Assembly: GCF_000802225.1 (NCBI RefSeq) | Contig: NZ_JTDI01000006.1 | Span: 281,429-345,428, forward strand | Direction of reading: 5' to 3' | Source: Novosphingobium malaysiense | Lineage (GTDB): Bacteria > Pseudomonadota > Alphaproteobacteria > Sphingomonadales > Sphingomonadaceae | Length of the DNA: 64,000 nucleotides | Shown: positions 26,680 to 34,676 of the stretch, piece by piece | How positions within the stretch are numbered: position 1 is the stretch's first letter | Layout: the number at the start of each line of letters is the position of its first letter | Notes under the pieces: model-generated | Told to the model about the DNA's origin: nothing | What the model saw: only the letters and a program-made list of their open reading frames with translations | Databases searched by the model: none | Translations under genes and position numbers: made by a program

Positions 26680-27146
26680 AGCGCCACCCATTCTCGCACG
26701 CCTGCGGCAATCGCCCCGGTCATCCGCTCCGGCAGCGCGTCGAGCGCGAAGAACCCGGCGTCCACGATTTCGCGCGCATCCGGCCGCGGCGGCCCGCTCG
26801 TGCGGCCAACGATCACGTGCACCTCATTGCGGGCGCCGTACAGGTTTTCGACAAGCATCGTCACTTCCTGCGCAGTCTCGAGCACGCAACCGGTTTCCTC
26901 GCGCAGTTCGCGCGCGGCTGCCGGCAGCGGCGCCTCGCCGGAACGCAGACCGCCGCCGGGCGGCATCCACTTCCCCGGCCCGTAGGAATGACGCACCAGC
27001 AAGACGTGGCCTTGCGGATCGATCGCCAGGACGCGAACGCCGCAAACGGTCGGGCGCCGCAGCTTCCAGAAGCATCGCCGGGCAAAGTGGGCGAGCCGGT
27101 ACAGCGCCCGATGCAGCGGCGCGGGCAGCAGTTTCAGCAGAAACAC
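26667..27146 (-). CDS. NUDIX hydrolase
   Basis: A 159-residue NUDIX enzyme that hydrolyses a nucleoside diphosphate linked to some moiety. The Nudix box reads G-LRSG-E-APLPAAA-RELREETG-CV (residues about 66-88), matching GX5EX7REUXEEXGU. The basic, hydrophobic N-terminus (FLLKLLPAPLHRALYRLAHFARRCFWKLRRPT) is typical of a small alphaproteobacterial group. Its ATG at 27146 overlaps the end of the upstream 6-phosphogluconolactonase gene by 13 bp, so both belong to one transcript. Confidence 0.9.
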   Translation of the reverse strand: MFLLKLLPAPLHRALYRLAHFARRCFWKLRRPTVCGVRVLAIDPQGHVLLVRHSYGPGKWMPPGGGLRSGEAPLPAAARELREETGCVLETAQEVTMLVENLYGARNEVHVIVGRTSGPPRPDAREIVDAGFFALDALPERMTGAIAAGVREWVALYRS

Positions 27147-27751
27147 GTCACCTTGTGCCGCGCCGCCTTGAGCAGGCGAGCGACCGGTAGATCGCTTTCG
27201 CCGCGCGCCGCCTGATCGAACACCGCGCGCTTTTCGGCACCGCGGATCACGAACATGATCTCGTCGCTGTCGGTCAGGGTGGGAATGGTGAGGCTGAGAC
27301 GGTCGAAAGGCGCTTCGGGCGGCAGTGGATCGGGCGTGAGGCGGCGTACCGCGCGCGGGTCGTCAGGCTTGGGATCGGTGTTGGGAAAAAGCGAGGCGAC
27401 GTGCCCGTCCCCGCCCATGCCGAGCCACGCGATGGCGAAATGCGGCGGCCTGGCATCCTCGCTCAGGGGCATGATGCGGGCCCCCGCGGGTTCCAGGCGC
27501 GTCCGGATCTTGCCGACGTTGCTGGCCGGGTGATCCTCCTCGACAATGCGGTCGTCCCCCGGCCAGACCGAGACCCGCTGCCACGGCAGATCTTCCTTCG
27601 CCAGCAGGTCGAAGATCGGGAACGGCGTCGAGCCGCCCGGCACGGTCACCGCAATTTCCGGGGCCTGTGCCAGCGCGGCGCGCAGACGCCCGGCAAACCA
27701 CGCGGCGATCGCGTCGTCCCGGGCGTCTTCGATAATTTCGAGCCTGCCCAT
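27134..27751 (-). CDS. pgl: 6-phosphogluconolactonase (DevB/NagB-fold type)
   Basis: A 205-residue lactonase that hydrolyses 6-phosphogluconolactone in the pentose-phosphate/Entner-Doudoroff route. IAVTVPGGSTPFPIFDLLA, VSVWPGDDRIVEEDHPASNVGKIRTRL and the catalytic-region signature IAWLGMGGDGHVASLFPNT are hallmark segments. It starts MGRLEIIEDARDDA at 27751; the frame extending to 28012 is a shadow of the dps gene. It overlaps the NUDIX gene by 13 bp. No zwf or edd lies within the window. Confidence 0.93.
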   Translation of the reverse strand: MGRLEIIEDARDDAIAAWFAGRLRAALAQAPEIAVTVPGGSTPFPIFDLLAKEDLPWQRVSVWPGDDRIVEEDHPASNVGKIRTRLEPAGARIMPLSEDARPPHFAIAWLGMGGDGHVASLFPNTDPKPDDPRAVRRLTPDPLPPEAPFDRLSLTIPTLTDSDEIMFVIRGAEKRAVFDQAARGESDLPVARLLKAARHKVTCFC

Positions 27752-27791
27752 GGGGGAGGGTTTACCACTCCCCCGCCCCTCACGAAATGGC

Positions 27792-28250
27792 TCAGGCAAG
27801 AATTTCGCGCAGGAACCACGCGCGTTCCTCGGCCTGGTCGGTCCAGTCGTCGATGATGCCGTCGGTCGCGTTGTCGCCGGCCTCTCCCGCCAGTTCCTTC
27901 GTCGCCTTGAGCGTGGCGACATAGGCGGTATTGTCCTCGAACAGTTCCCTGACCATCGCCATGGCGTCGAGACCGGTGTCGTCCTGGTTCTTGATCGTCG
28001 TCCTGGCCGCAATCGAGCCGATCGAGGTCAAGGTCTTTCCGCCCAGCTTGCGCACCCGCTCGGCAATAACGTCGGTAAGCGCGAAGATTTCGGTGGCCTG
28101 CGCGTCGAACAGCAGGTGAAGGTCATGAAACTGCGGACCGCGCACGTGCCAGTGGAAGTTCTTGGTCTTCACGTAAAGCGCCAGGGTATCGGCCAGAAGA
28201 CCGTTGAGGCTGTCTATCAGCGCGGCCTTGGAATTGTCCTTGGAAGTCAT
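27792..28250 (-). CDS. dps: Dps-family ferritin-like DNA-protection protein
   Basis: A 152-residue Dps. The intersubunit ferroxidase residues of Listeria Dps map with a constant +2 offset: His33, His45, Asp49, Asp60 and Glu64 are all present (in NFHWHVRGPQFHDLHLLFD and DVIAE). The protein would assemble into dodecamers, store iron and guard DNA in stress. It ends in WFLREILA. An EcfG-like promoter is visible upstream (28297-28321), which fits general stress control. Confidence 0.93.
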   Translation of the reverse strand: MTSKDNSKAALIDSLNGLLADTLALYVKTKNFHWHVRGPQFHDLHLLFDAQATEIFALTDVIAERVRKLGGKTLTSIGSIAARTTIKNQDDTGLDAMAMVRELFEDNTAYVATLKATKELAGEAGDNATDGIIDDWTDQAEERAWFLREILA

Positions 28251-28296
28251 GGTGCGTTTTCCTCCGTGTGTGGTTGTGATCTATCTACACATAGGA

Positions 28297-28321
28297 AACG
28301 ACGATTATAAGAACTGGTTCG
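28297..28321 (-). promoter_or_regulatory. EcfG-type general stress promoter candidate for dps
   Basis: On the minus strand CGAAC (28321-28317) and CGTT (28300-28297) are 16 bases apart, close to the GGAAC-N16/17-CGTT consensus of alphaproteobacterial EcfG sigma factors, with one mismatch in the first base. The 3' element lies 46 bp before the dps start codon. This agrees with known EcfG control of dps in the class but is unproven here. Confidence 0.45.
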
Positions 28322-28335
28322 ATCGCTTATACCGA

Positions 28336-28893
28336 TTACAGAATTCCGATTTCCGATAGGAAGATCGTCAGTGCCACCAGCGACAGCACGCCCCCCACGC
28401 CCCGCCGGGTCCACCGCGCAGCGGCCGTATCGAGCAGATGGGGCCAGCCCCACGCGAACGCCACGAGGACGCCGCCGCCCAGAATACCCGCCGCGCCCGA
28501 CGCGAGCGGCGCGCCGAAACCCACCCCCATGCCGAACACGAGGAACCGTGCCGCGTCGGTAACCTGGTGCGCCAGCAGGACCAGCAGCAGCGCTCCCAGA
28601 GAATGCGTGGGTTCGCGCGGATTCCGGCGCGGGCGGAGGATCAGCGATTCCAGCCCGGCCAGGGCGAGCGCTATCGCGACAAAGATGGTGCGGGCCGGCG
28701 GCGGCAACTGCGCCAGCAGGGCAGTGGCCGCCCAGGTTGCAAAGACAGCCGTCGCACCGGCAGACGCCAGCGCCACGACGAGAATGCCCGGCCGCGGTCC
28801 CTGCCGCAGCGCCAGTCCGGCGACGGTCACCTGATCGCGCGCGCCGATCCCCGCCAGCAGGACGGCGATCAGCGTGAGGTAGAAGGCGGGCAT
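28336..28893 (-). CDS. Integral membrane protein, TMEM165/GDT1-like (degenerate)
   Basis: A 185-residue protein with about six TM helices arranged as two similar halves (residues about 3-85 and 97-183). In GDT1/UPF0016 transporters each half carries an E-x-G-D-K motif; here the first half has AGIGARDQVTVAGLAL and the second HQVTDAARFLVFGM, so the acidic/metal motif is altered. It could be a diverged cation/proton antiporter of that superfamily. This match is weak. It is the last gene before dps on this strand. Confidence 0.55.
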   Translation of the reverse strand: MPAFYLTLIAVLLAGIGARDQVTVAGLALRQGPRPGILVVALASAGATAVFATWAATALLAQLPPPARTIFVAIALALAGLESLILRPRRNPREPTHSLGALLLVLLAHQVTDAARFLVFGMGVGFGAPLASGAAGILGGGVLVAFAWGWPHLLDTAAARWTRRGVGGVLSLVALTIFLSEIGIL

Positions 28894-28928
28894 CGCTCCG
28901 GCTCCCGGTCAGGCGCCCGCCGGCATCC

Positions 28929-29681
28929 TCAGCCGACCTTCTGGCAGGCGACGATGGCGGTGATCACATTGGCGGTATCGCCCGGATCGCGCACGCAGAC
29001 GGTATCGAGCCCCATGGCCTTGGCGGGATAGTCGTTGCCGCCGGGGAAGATGGCGTCGCCGATGAACAGCATGTCGGCTTCGGCCACGCCGCTGTGTTCG
29101 GCCAGGCGCTTGAGGCCCCAGGCCTTGTCGACACCGGGCTGGGTCACGTCGACAGAAGTCGCTCCGCCCAGGTTGATCGAGACGCCGGGCAGGCGCTTGA
29201 CGAGATCGGCCTGGATGACCTTGCGCTTGGCAAAGTCGGGATCCCACACCTCCTTGGCATGCAGGGGCGCCTGCTGTCCCAGCGCGGAGAACGTGATCTG
29301 GCTGCCGCGGTCCTCGATCCGCTCGCCCCAGGTCTCCTCGGGCGTAAATCCGGTCGCCTCCAGCGCGGCATCGAAGGCTTCGAGAATTTCGCGCTTCTGC
29401 TCGTCGGTGAACAATTCGGCATAGACGGGCGTCCACGCCCCTTCGCGGTGGACATAGAGCTTGGCCCCGCTGGTAGGCATCATCCACAGGCGCGAAAGGT
29501 CGGCATGCCCCGGCAGGCGGCTGGCGACCTGCTTGTCGAACTGCGGCCAGTCGCCGCCGGAAATCACCGCGACCTGCGCGACGGTGAGAAGCTGGGCCAT
29601 GAGATCGGCCATCTCGTCGGTCAACGGCTGCTTGCTCAGCGCCAGGGTCCCGTCGAGATCGAACGCCACGATTTTCTTCAT
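28929..29681 (-). CDS. HAD-IIB hydrolase, phosphomannomutase-like
   Basis: A 250-residue Cof-type HAD protein. The nucleophile motif DLDGTL is at residues 8-13 (MKKIVAFDLDGTLALSKQPL), VISGGDWPQF is motif 2, and the Mg-binding FIGDAIFPGGNDYP is motif 4. The insert with WGERIEDRGSQITFSALGQQAP closely matches eukaryotic-type phosphomannomutase (the IEDRGSQITFSALGQ motif), so it may interconvert mannose-6-P and mannose-1-P, or act as a sugar phosphatase. If it is a mutase, it would feed GDP-mannose for the polysaccharide cluster, although it lies 15 kb away. Confidence 0.82.
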   Translation of the reverse strand: MKKIVAFDLDGTLALSKQPLTDEMADLMAQLLTVAQVAVISGGDWPQFDKQVASRLPGHADLSRLWMMPTSGAKLYVHREGAWTPVYAELFTDEQKREILEAFDAALEATGFTPEETWGERIEDRGSQITFSALGQQAPLHAKEVWDPDFAKRKVIQADLVKRLPGVSINLGGATSVDVTQPGVDKAWGLKRLAEHSGVAEADMLFIGDAIFPGGNDYPAKAMGLDTVCVRDPGDTANVITAIVACQKVG

Positions 29682-29961
29682 CAAAAGCCTTTCGCCATTC
29701 CTGCAGCGCCGCCGATAGCGCCCACCGATTGCGTCTTCAATTGCCCGGATGTCCCAAGGCCACACTGTTCGTTTTTGCCACCTAATTCGCAAATGCAAAA
29801 TTTTTCACAAGATGCTGCGGATTTGGAGGCAAATCGGGAGAACGGTTTTACGGCGTCCCCTTGCGCCTTGCCGTTCCTTCGCCGCCCGCCCCCTTCGCAA
29901 CTGCGGCAAAATCGGTTTTCAGGGGTGGCGTTTCGGCATTGAAGGTGCAAGATTGAACGCA
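29682..29961. promoter_or_regulatory. Divergent intergenic region between the HAD gene and otsB
   Basis: About 280 bp holding both upstream regions. The only A+T-rich stretch is around 29765-29835. I searched for GGAAC-N16/17-CGTT on the plus strand and saw none that fits well, and no other defined box. There is no gene here. Confidence 0.35.
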
Positions 29962-30762
29962 ATGACCGATACTACCGACAGCCTTCCCCGGGTGGAGGAC
30001 AGTGCGCAGATGCCCGATCTTCCCCCACCGCCACCGCTGCGAATTTCACCGCAGACCGCCCTCTTCCTTGATTTCGACGGTACGCTCGTCGACATTGCCG
30101 ATCACCCCGACGAGGTCGTGGTCGCCCGCTCGCTGCCCGGCCTGATCGAAGCGCTCTCGCGCCGCCTGGAAGGCAAGCTGGCTCTCGTCAGCGGGCGCTC
30201 GCTCGAGGCACTGGAGGCGATGCTGGGGCCGATAGACGTCGCCATGGCCGGATCCCATGGCGGCGAATTCCGGCCTGCGGGCGGCGGCGAGGTCCATCCG
30301 CTCGCCGATCCGCTGCCCGGCGCCGTGGTAGAGACGCTTTCCCGCTTTGCCGAAGCGAACGGCGGGCTGCTGGTGGAGCCCAAGCCCTTCAGTGTTGCAG
30401 TGCATTATCGACGGCACCCCGACGCCAAGGCCGGGCTCCTCGCATGCGCCGGACAGGTCGCCGAGGAGCGCGGTCTCAAGATGAAACACGGCAAGCAGGT
30501 CGTCGAACTCGTCATGCCCGGCTCCGACAAGGGCAGTGCGGTGTCGCGTTTCATGGACCTTGCGGAGTTTGCCGGCACCTCCCCGCTTTTCGTCGGCGAC
30601 GACGTGACCGACGAGGACGCCTTCCGTGCCGTCTCCGATTTCGGCGGCACCGGCGTGCTGGTTGGCCCCATGCGCAAGACCGCCGCGAGCTGGCGGTTGC
30701 CCGACGTGGTGGCCGTCCACGACTGGCTGTCTCGCGCCCTCGCAGAAGATGTGCCGGAATGA
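29962..30762 (+). CDS. otsB: Trehalose-6-phosphate phosphatase OtsB
   Basis: A 266-residue HAD-IIB phosphatase that makes trehalose from trehalose-6-P. The nucleophile motif is LFLDFDGTLVDIADHPD (Asp37 and Asp39), followed by LVSGRSLEAL, AGSHGGEFRP and the C-terminal VGDDVTDEDAFRAV. It starts at ATG 29962. Its stop overlaps the start of the GH15 gene (ATGA), so translation is coupled. OtsA completes the operon further down. Confidence 0.95.
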   Translation: MTDTTDSLPRVEDSAQMPDLPPPPPLRISPQTALFLDFDGTLVDIADHPDEVVVARSLPGLIEALSRRLEGKLALVSGRSLEALEAMLGPIDVAMAGSHGGEFRPAGGGEVHPLADPLPGAVVETLSRFAEANGGLLVEPKPFSVAVHYRRHPDAKAGLLACAGQVAEERGLKMKHGKQVVELVMPGSDKGSAVSRFMDLAEFAGTSPLFVGDDVTDEDAFRAVSDFGGTGVLVGPMRKTAASWRLPDVVAVHDWLSRALAEDVPE

Positions 30763-32603
30763 GTTCGGCAGCCGACAAGCCAGCGCATCACAGCTCGCTG
30801 GAGCTGTGGCCGATCGGCAATTGCCAGGTCAGCGGCCTGATCGACGAGCGCGGTGCAATCGTGTGGGGCTGCGTACCGCGCGTCGATGGCGATCCCACCT
30901 TCTGCGCGCTGATGCGCGGGGACAAGGGGCAGGACGCGGGCACCTGGCGCTTCGAACTGGAAAACCAGGTCTCCACCCGCCAGCATTACCTGCGCAACAC
31001 GCCGATCCTCGTCACCCGGCTGGAAGACGACAGCGGCGGCGCGGTGGACGTCTATGACTTCTGCCCGCGCTTCGAACGCATCGGCCGAACCTATCGCCCG
31101 GTCGCCTTTGCCCGCATCGTTCGCCCAGTCTCGGGCTCGCCGCGCATCCGCACCGTCCTCACGCCGATGAGCGGCTACGGATCGCAACTGGCCCACATCA
31201 CCCACGGCTCCAATCACATCCGTTACCTCGTCGAACGCAATACCTTGCGCCTGACGACGGACGCACCGGTCGGCTACGTCCTCGACGAGCGCTATTTCCG
31301 CGTCGAGCGTGCCCTGCACTTCTTCCTCGGCCCCGACGAGCCCTTCAATGGCAATGTCGAGCACGAGCTGGAGACGATGCTTCAGCTCACCGGCAATTAC
31401 TGGCGGCTGTGGGTGCGCGGGCTTGCCACTCCGCTCGACTGGCAGGAAGCGGTGATCCGGGCGGCGATCACCCTGAAGCTGTGCCAGCACGAGGAAACCG
31501 GCGCCATCGTCGCCGCGCTGACCACCTCCATCCCCGAAGCGCCTCATTCGCAGCGCAACTGGGACTACCGCTACTGCTGGATCCGCGACGCCTATTACAC
31601 GGTGCAGGCGCTCAACCACCTCGGTGCGCTCGACGTACTGGAAAAGTACCTCGCATACCTGCGCAACATCGTCGACGATGCCGAGGGCGGCGCCATCCAG
31701 CCACTCTATGCGGTGAGCGGCGCCAAGGAAATCATCGAGTGGGAGGCCGGCGACCTAGCCGGCTATCGCGGCATGGGCCCGGTGCGCGTGGGCAATGCCG
31801 CCTACTACCAGGTGCAGAACGACTGCTACGGCCAGATCGTCCTGCCCTCGATCCAGGCCTTCTCCGACCTGCGCCTGTTGCGCGTGGCCAACATGGACGA
31901 CTTTGCCAGTCTGGAGGAAGTGGGCGAGATGGCGTGGAAGACGCACGACCAGCCCGATGCCGGCCTGTGGGAACTCCGCACGCGCACGGCCGTCCATACC
32001 TATTCGAGCGTGATGAGTTGGGCAGCGTGCGACCGCCTCGCCAATGCCGCCGATCATCTGGGCCTCACCGACCGCGCCAGACTGTGGCGGGAGCGCGCCG
32101 ATACGGTGCGCCGGAACATCGATGCCGGCGCCTGGCACGACGTCGAAGGCCCCAACCTCGACGATGGCGGCGCAGGCGGACACTACGTGGCCAGCTTCGG
32201 CGGCTCGCAGCTCGATGCCAGCCTGCTGCAGATGGTCGAGCTGCGCTATCTCCAGGCCGACGATCCCAAGTTCCAGGCTACCCTGAAGGCCGTGCAGAAG
32301 GCGCTGCGCCGCGGCGAGCACATGCTGCGCTATGCCAACGAGGACGATTTCGGCCTTCCCGAGACCGCCTTCAACATCTGTACCTTCTGGCTGATAGAAG
32401 CCCTGCACCGCAGCGGCGAGGACGAGGAAGCGCGGCGTCTGTTCGACGCCATGCTGGGCCACCGCACGAAATCGGGCCTCCTGTCTGAAGACATGGATTT
32501 CGAAACCGGCGAGCTCTGGGGGAACTTTCCCCAGACCTACTCGCTTGTCGGTATTATTAATTGTGCCGGGCAACTATCCCGGTCTTGGCGGGACTGGCGC
32601 TAG
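30759..32603 (+). CDS. Glycoside hydrolase family 15 (trehalase/glucoamylase-like)
   Basis: A 614-residue GH15 protein. The N-terminal beta-sandwich starts with LELWPIGNCQVSGLIDERGAIVWGCVPRVDGDPTF and the (alpha/alpha)6 barrel follows with HSQRNWDYRYCWIRDAYYTV (conserved sugar-binding R..D) and the catalytic-region WEAGDLAGYRG and GLLSEDMDFETGELWGNFPQTYSLVG (catalytic Glu near NFPQTYS). Related bacterial GH15 enzymes hydrolyse trehalose or dextrins. Sitting between otsB and otsA, it could recycle trehalose or trim alpha-glucans. The exact substrate is inferred from context. Confidence 0.92.
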   Translation: MSSAADKPAHHSSLELWPIGNCQVSGLIDERGAIVWGCVPRVDGDPTFCALMRGDKGQDAGTWRFELENQVSTRQHYLRNTPILVTRLEDDSGGAVDVYDFCPRFERIGRTYRPVAFARIVRPVSGSPRIRTVLTPMSGYGSQLAHITHGSNHIRYLVERNTLRLTTDAPVGYVLDERYFRVERALHFFLGPDEPFNGNVEHELETMLQLTGNYWRLWVRGLATPLDWQEAVIRAAITLKLCQHEETGAIVAALTTSIPEAPHSQRNWDYRYCWIRDAYYTVQALNHLGALDVLEKYLAYLRNIVDDAEGGAIQPLYAVSGAKEIIEWEAGDLAGYRGMGPVRVGNAAYYQVQNDCYGQIVLPSIQAFSDLRLLRVANMDDFASLEEVGEMAWKTHDQPDAGLWELRTRTAVHTYSSVMSWAACDRLANAADHLGLTDRARLWRERADTVRRNIDAGAWHDVEGPNLDDGGAGGHYVASFGGSQLDASLLQMVELRYLQADDPKFQATLKAVQKALRRGEHMLRYANEDDFGLPETAFNICTFWLIEALHRSGEDEEARRLFDAMLGHRTKSGLLSEDMDFETGELWGNFPQTYSLVGIINCAGQLSRSWRDWR

Positions 32604-32641
32604 ACTGCAGAACTGCAAGGGTCATCCCAAGGGGCAAGTCG

Positions 32642-34048
32642 ATGAGCAGGCTGATTGTTATTTCCAACCGGGTTTCGGTGCCCAAGGCGGCCGGGGCCGC
32701 GGGTGCGCAGGGCGGCCTTGCCGTCGCGCTCAATTCGGCGCTGCGCGAACACCGCGGCATCTGGTTCGGCTGGTCCGGGCAGGAGACCGAGGAATTTACC
32801 GGCCACCTCGACATGCAGCGCAACAACGGAGTGACCACCGCGACGATCGACCTCGAACCGCAGGACATCGACGAATACTACAACGGCTATGCCAACCGCA
32901 CCCTCTGGCCGCTGTTCCACTACCGCATCGACCTGACCGAATACGACCGCAATTTCGGCGAGGGGTACGAGCGGGTCAACGCGCGCTTCGCCGATTCCGT
33001 CCTGCCCCTGATCGAGCCCGACGATCTCGTCTGGGTGCACGACTATCACCTGCTGCCGCTCGGCTCGATGCTGCGACAGAAGGGCGTGAAGAACCGCATA
33101 GGCCTGTTTCTGCACACGCCCTGGCCGCCGGCACGGCTGCTGGTCTCGCTGCCCTTTCACGAACGCCTGGTCAGCTCGATGCTCGAATACGACGTCATCG
33201 GCTTCCAGACCGCGGAGTGGCTGGGAAGCTTCCTGCACTACGTCGACAAGGAGATGGGGCTCGACGTCAACGAGGACGGCTCGATCGATTACAACGGACG
33301 CAGGATCGTCGCCCGGGCCTTTCCGATCGGCGTCGACTACAAGGAGTTCGTCGAAGGCGGCCAGAGCGAAGAGGCCAAGGATGCCTACGATCACCTCAAG
33401 GCCAGCGTGCGCGGTCGCAAGGTGCTGATCGGTGTGGACCGGCTCGACTATTCCAAGGGTCTGGGAGAACGCTTCGAGAGCTTCAACCGCTTCCTCGCCG
33501 ACAACCCCGACCAGGCCGCCAACGTCGTTCTGCTGCAGATCGCCCCGCCCTCTCGCGGCGACGTGGCCAGCTACCAGCAGATCCGCGAGGACCTGGAGCG
33601 CAAGACCGGCCACATCAACGGCGCCCATGCCGACGTCGCCTTCGTGCCGATCCGCTACGTCAACCGCGGCTATCCGCGCCGCCAGCTCGCCGGTTTCTAC
33701 CGCGCCGCCGACATCGGGCTCGTCACTCCGCTGCGCGACGGCATGAATCTCGTCGCCAAGGAATATGTCGCCGCGCAGGATGCGGAAGATCCCGGCGTGC
33801 TCATCCTCTCGCAATTCGCGGGCGCGGCTTTGCAGCTGACCGACGCGTTGCAGGTCAATCCGCACTCGATCGAGCACGTCAGCGAAACCATCAAGCGCGC
33901 GCTGGAAATGCCGGTGGCCGAACGGCGCCGGCGCCACGAAAAACTGCTCGCCTCGGTCCGCGACGAGGACGTCGTGCACTGGCGCGACGAATTCGTGAAA
34001 ACCCTTTTCGGCAAACAGGATGTCGAAGCCGGCGAAACCGCCGCCTGA
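32642..34048 (+). CDS. otsA: Trehalose-6-phosphate synthase OtsA
   Basis: A 468-residue GT20 enzyme that joins UDP-glucose and glucose-6-P. The start MSRLIVISNRVSVPK at 32642, VWVHDYHLLPLGSMLRQKG, NRIGLFLHTPWPP, IGVDYKEF, GVDRLDYSKGLGERF and GLVTPLRDGMNLVAKEYVA are all OtsA signatures. It lies 38 bp after the GH15 gene and is probably the last gene of the otsB-GH15-otsA transcript. Confidence 0.96.
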   Translation: MSRLIVISNRVSVPKAAGAAGAQGGLAVALNSALREHRGIWFGWSGQETEEFTGHLDMQRNNGVTTATIDLEPQDIDEYYNGYANRTLWPLFHYRIDLTEYDRNFGEGYERVNARFADSVLPLIEPDDLVWVHDYHLLPLGSMLRQKGVKNRIGLFLHTPWPPARLLVSLPFHERLVSSMLEYDVIGFQTAEWLGSFLHYVDKEMGLDVNEDGSIDYNGRRIVARAFPIGVDYKEFVEGGQSEEAKDAYDHLKASVRGRKVLIGVDRLDYSKGLGERFESFNRFLADNPDQAANVVLLQIAPPSRGDVASYQQIREDLERKTGHINGAHADVAFVPIRYVNRGYPRRQLAGFYRAADIGLVTPLRDGMNLVAKEYVAAQDAEDPGVLILSQFAGAALQLTDALQVNPHSIEHVSETIKRALEMPVAERRRRHEKLLASVRDEDVVHWRDEFVKTLFGKQDVEAGETAA

Positions 34049-34199
34049 ATCGCGCAGCGCCGGACAAGGCGCGCCGGACAAGGCCCGCGCCCACGGCTTC
34101 GCCTCGCCGCGAAAGGGGCTCCGTTCACGCGACTAACGGCAAGAGTCATCGAAATGGCACTCGCCTGAAACCTTTCTGACCTCTACGCCCTTTACAGGA

Positions 34200-34550
34200 G
34201 TGGATGCCCGGCCAACGCCCGGCCCGTCGAACGCCCCAGGCGCCGACGGTGGACTGACAGGACAAAGGACCCGGAAAACCGGGGCGCGTGAAGTGCTTAT
34301 GACGACGATTCTCTACGGCGAATGCATTGGCCCGCGCGAATCCACCATGGTAAGAATCTCAGGGCTGGCCGACCAGGGATGCGACCTCGAAACGGACCGC
34401 GTCGCAGCCGTGGCCGAAGGCGAGGTGTCCCTCTGGATCGGCGCAATCGGCCCGTTCACAGCCACAGCCAGACGCAAGGACGCCAGTCACCTGGCGCTGC
34501 GATTCAAGGAACCGCTGGATGAGCGGATTTTGGAGCATTTTGGTCAGTGA
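34200..34550 (+). CDS. PilZ-domain-like protein
   Basis: A 116-residue protein with a PilZ-like core: RTRKTGAREVLMTTILYGECIGPRESTMVRISGLADQGCDLETD resembles the R-x3-R and D/N-x-S-x2-G c-di-GMP binding layout, although the second motif is ISGLADQGC rather than DxSxxG. The GTG start at 34200 keeps the Arg motif; a start at ATG 34299 would remove it. It may bind c-di-GMP and influence the adjacent polysaccharide genes. The motif is imperfect, so confidence is moderate. Confidence 0.6.
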   Translation: MDARPTPGPSNAPGADGGLTGQRTRKTGAREVLMTTILYGECIGPRESTMVRISGLADQGCDLETDRVAAVAEGEVSLWIGAIGPFTATARRKDASHLALRFKEPLDERILEHFGQ

Positions 34551-34676
34551 CGGAGCCATTTGATATGCTCGCTTCGAGGCAGATCACTAATCCTCGCCAC
34601 GAGCATGGCAACAATCGGCGACAAGGTTATGTTGGGACGGCAATTACTAACCGAGAGTCTTTTGTCTTGTATCCTC

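Noticed and set aside
32600..34081. 493-codon open frame opposite otsA
   Set aside because: Antisense shadow of the intact trehalose-6-phosphate synthase gene.
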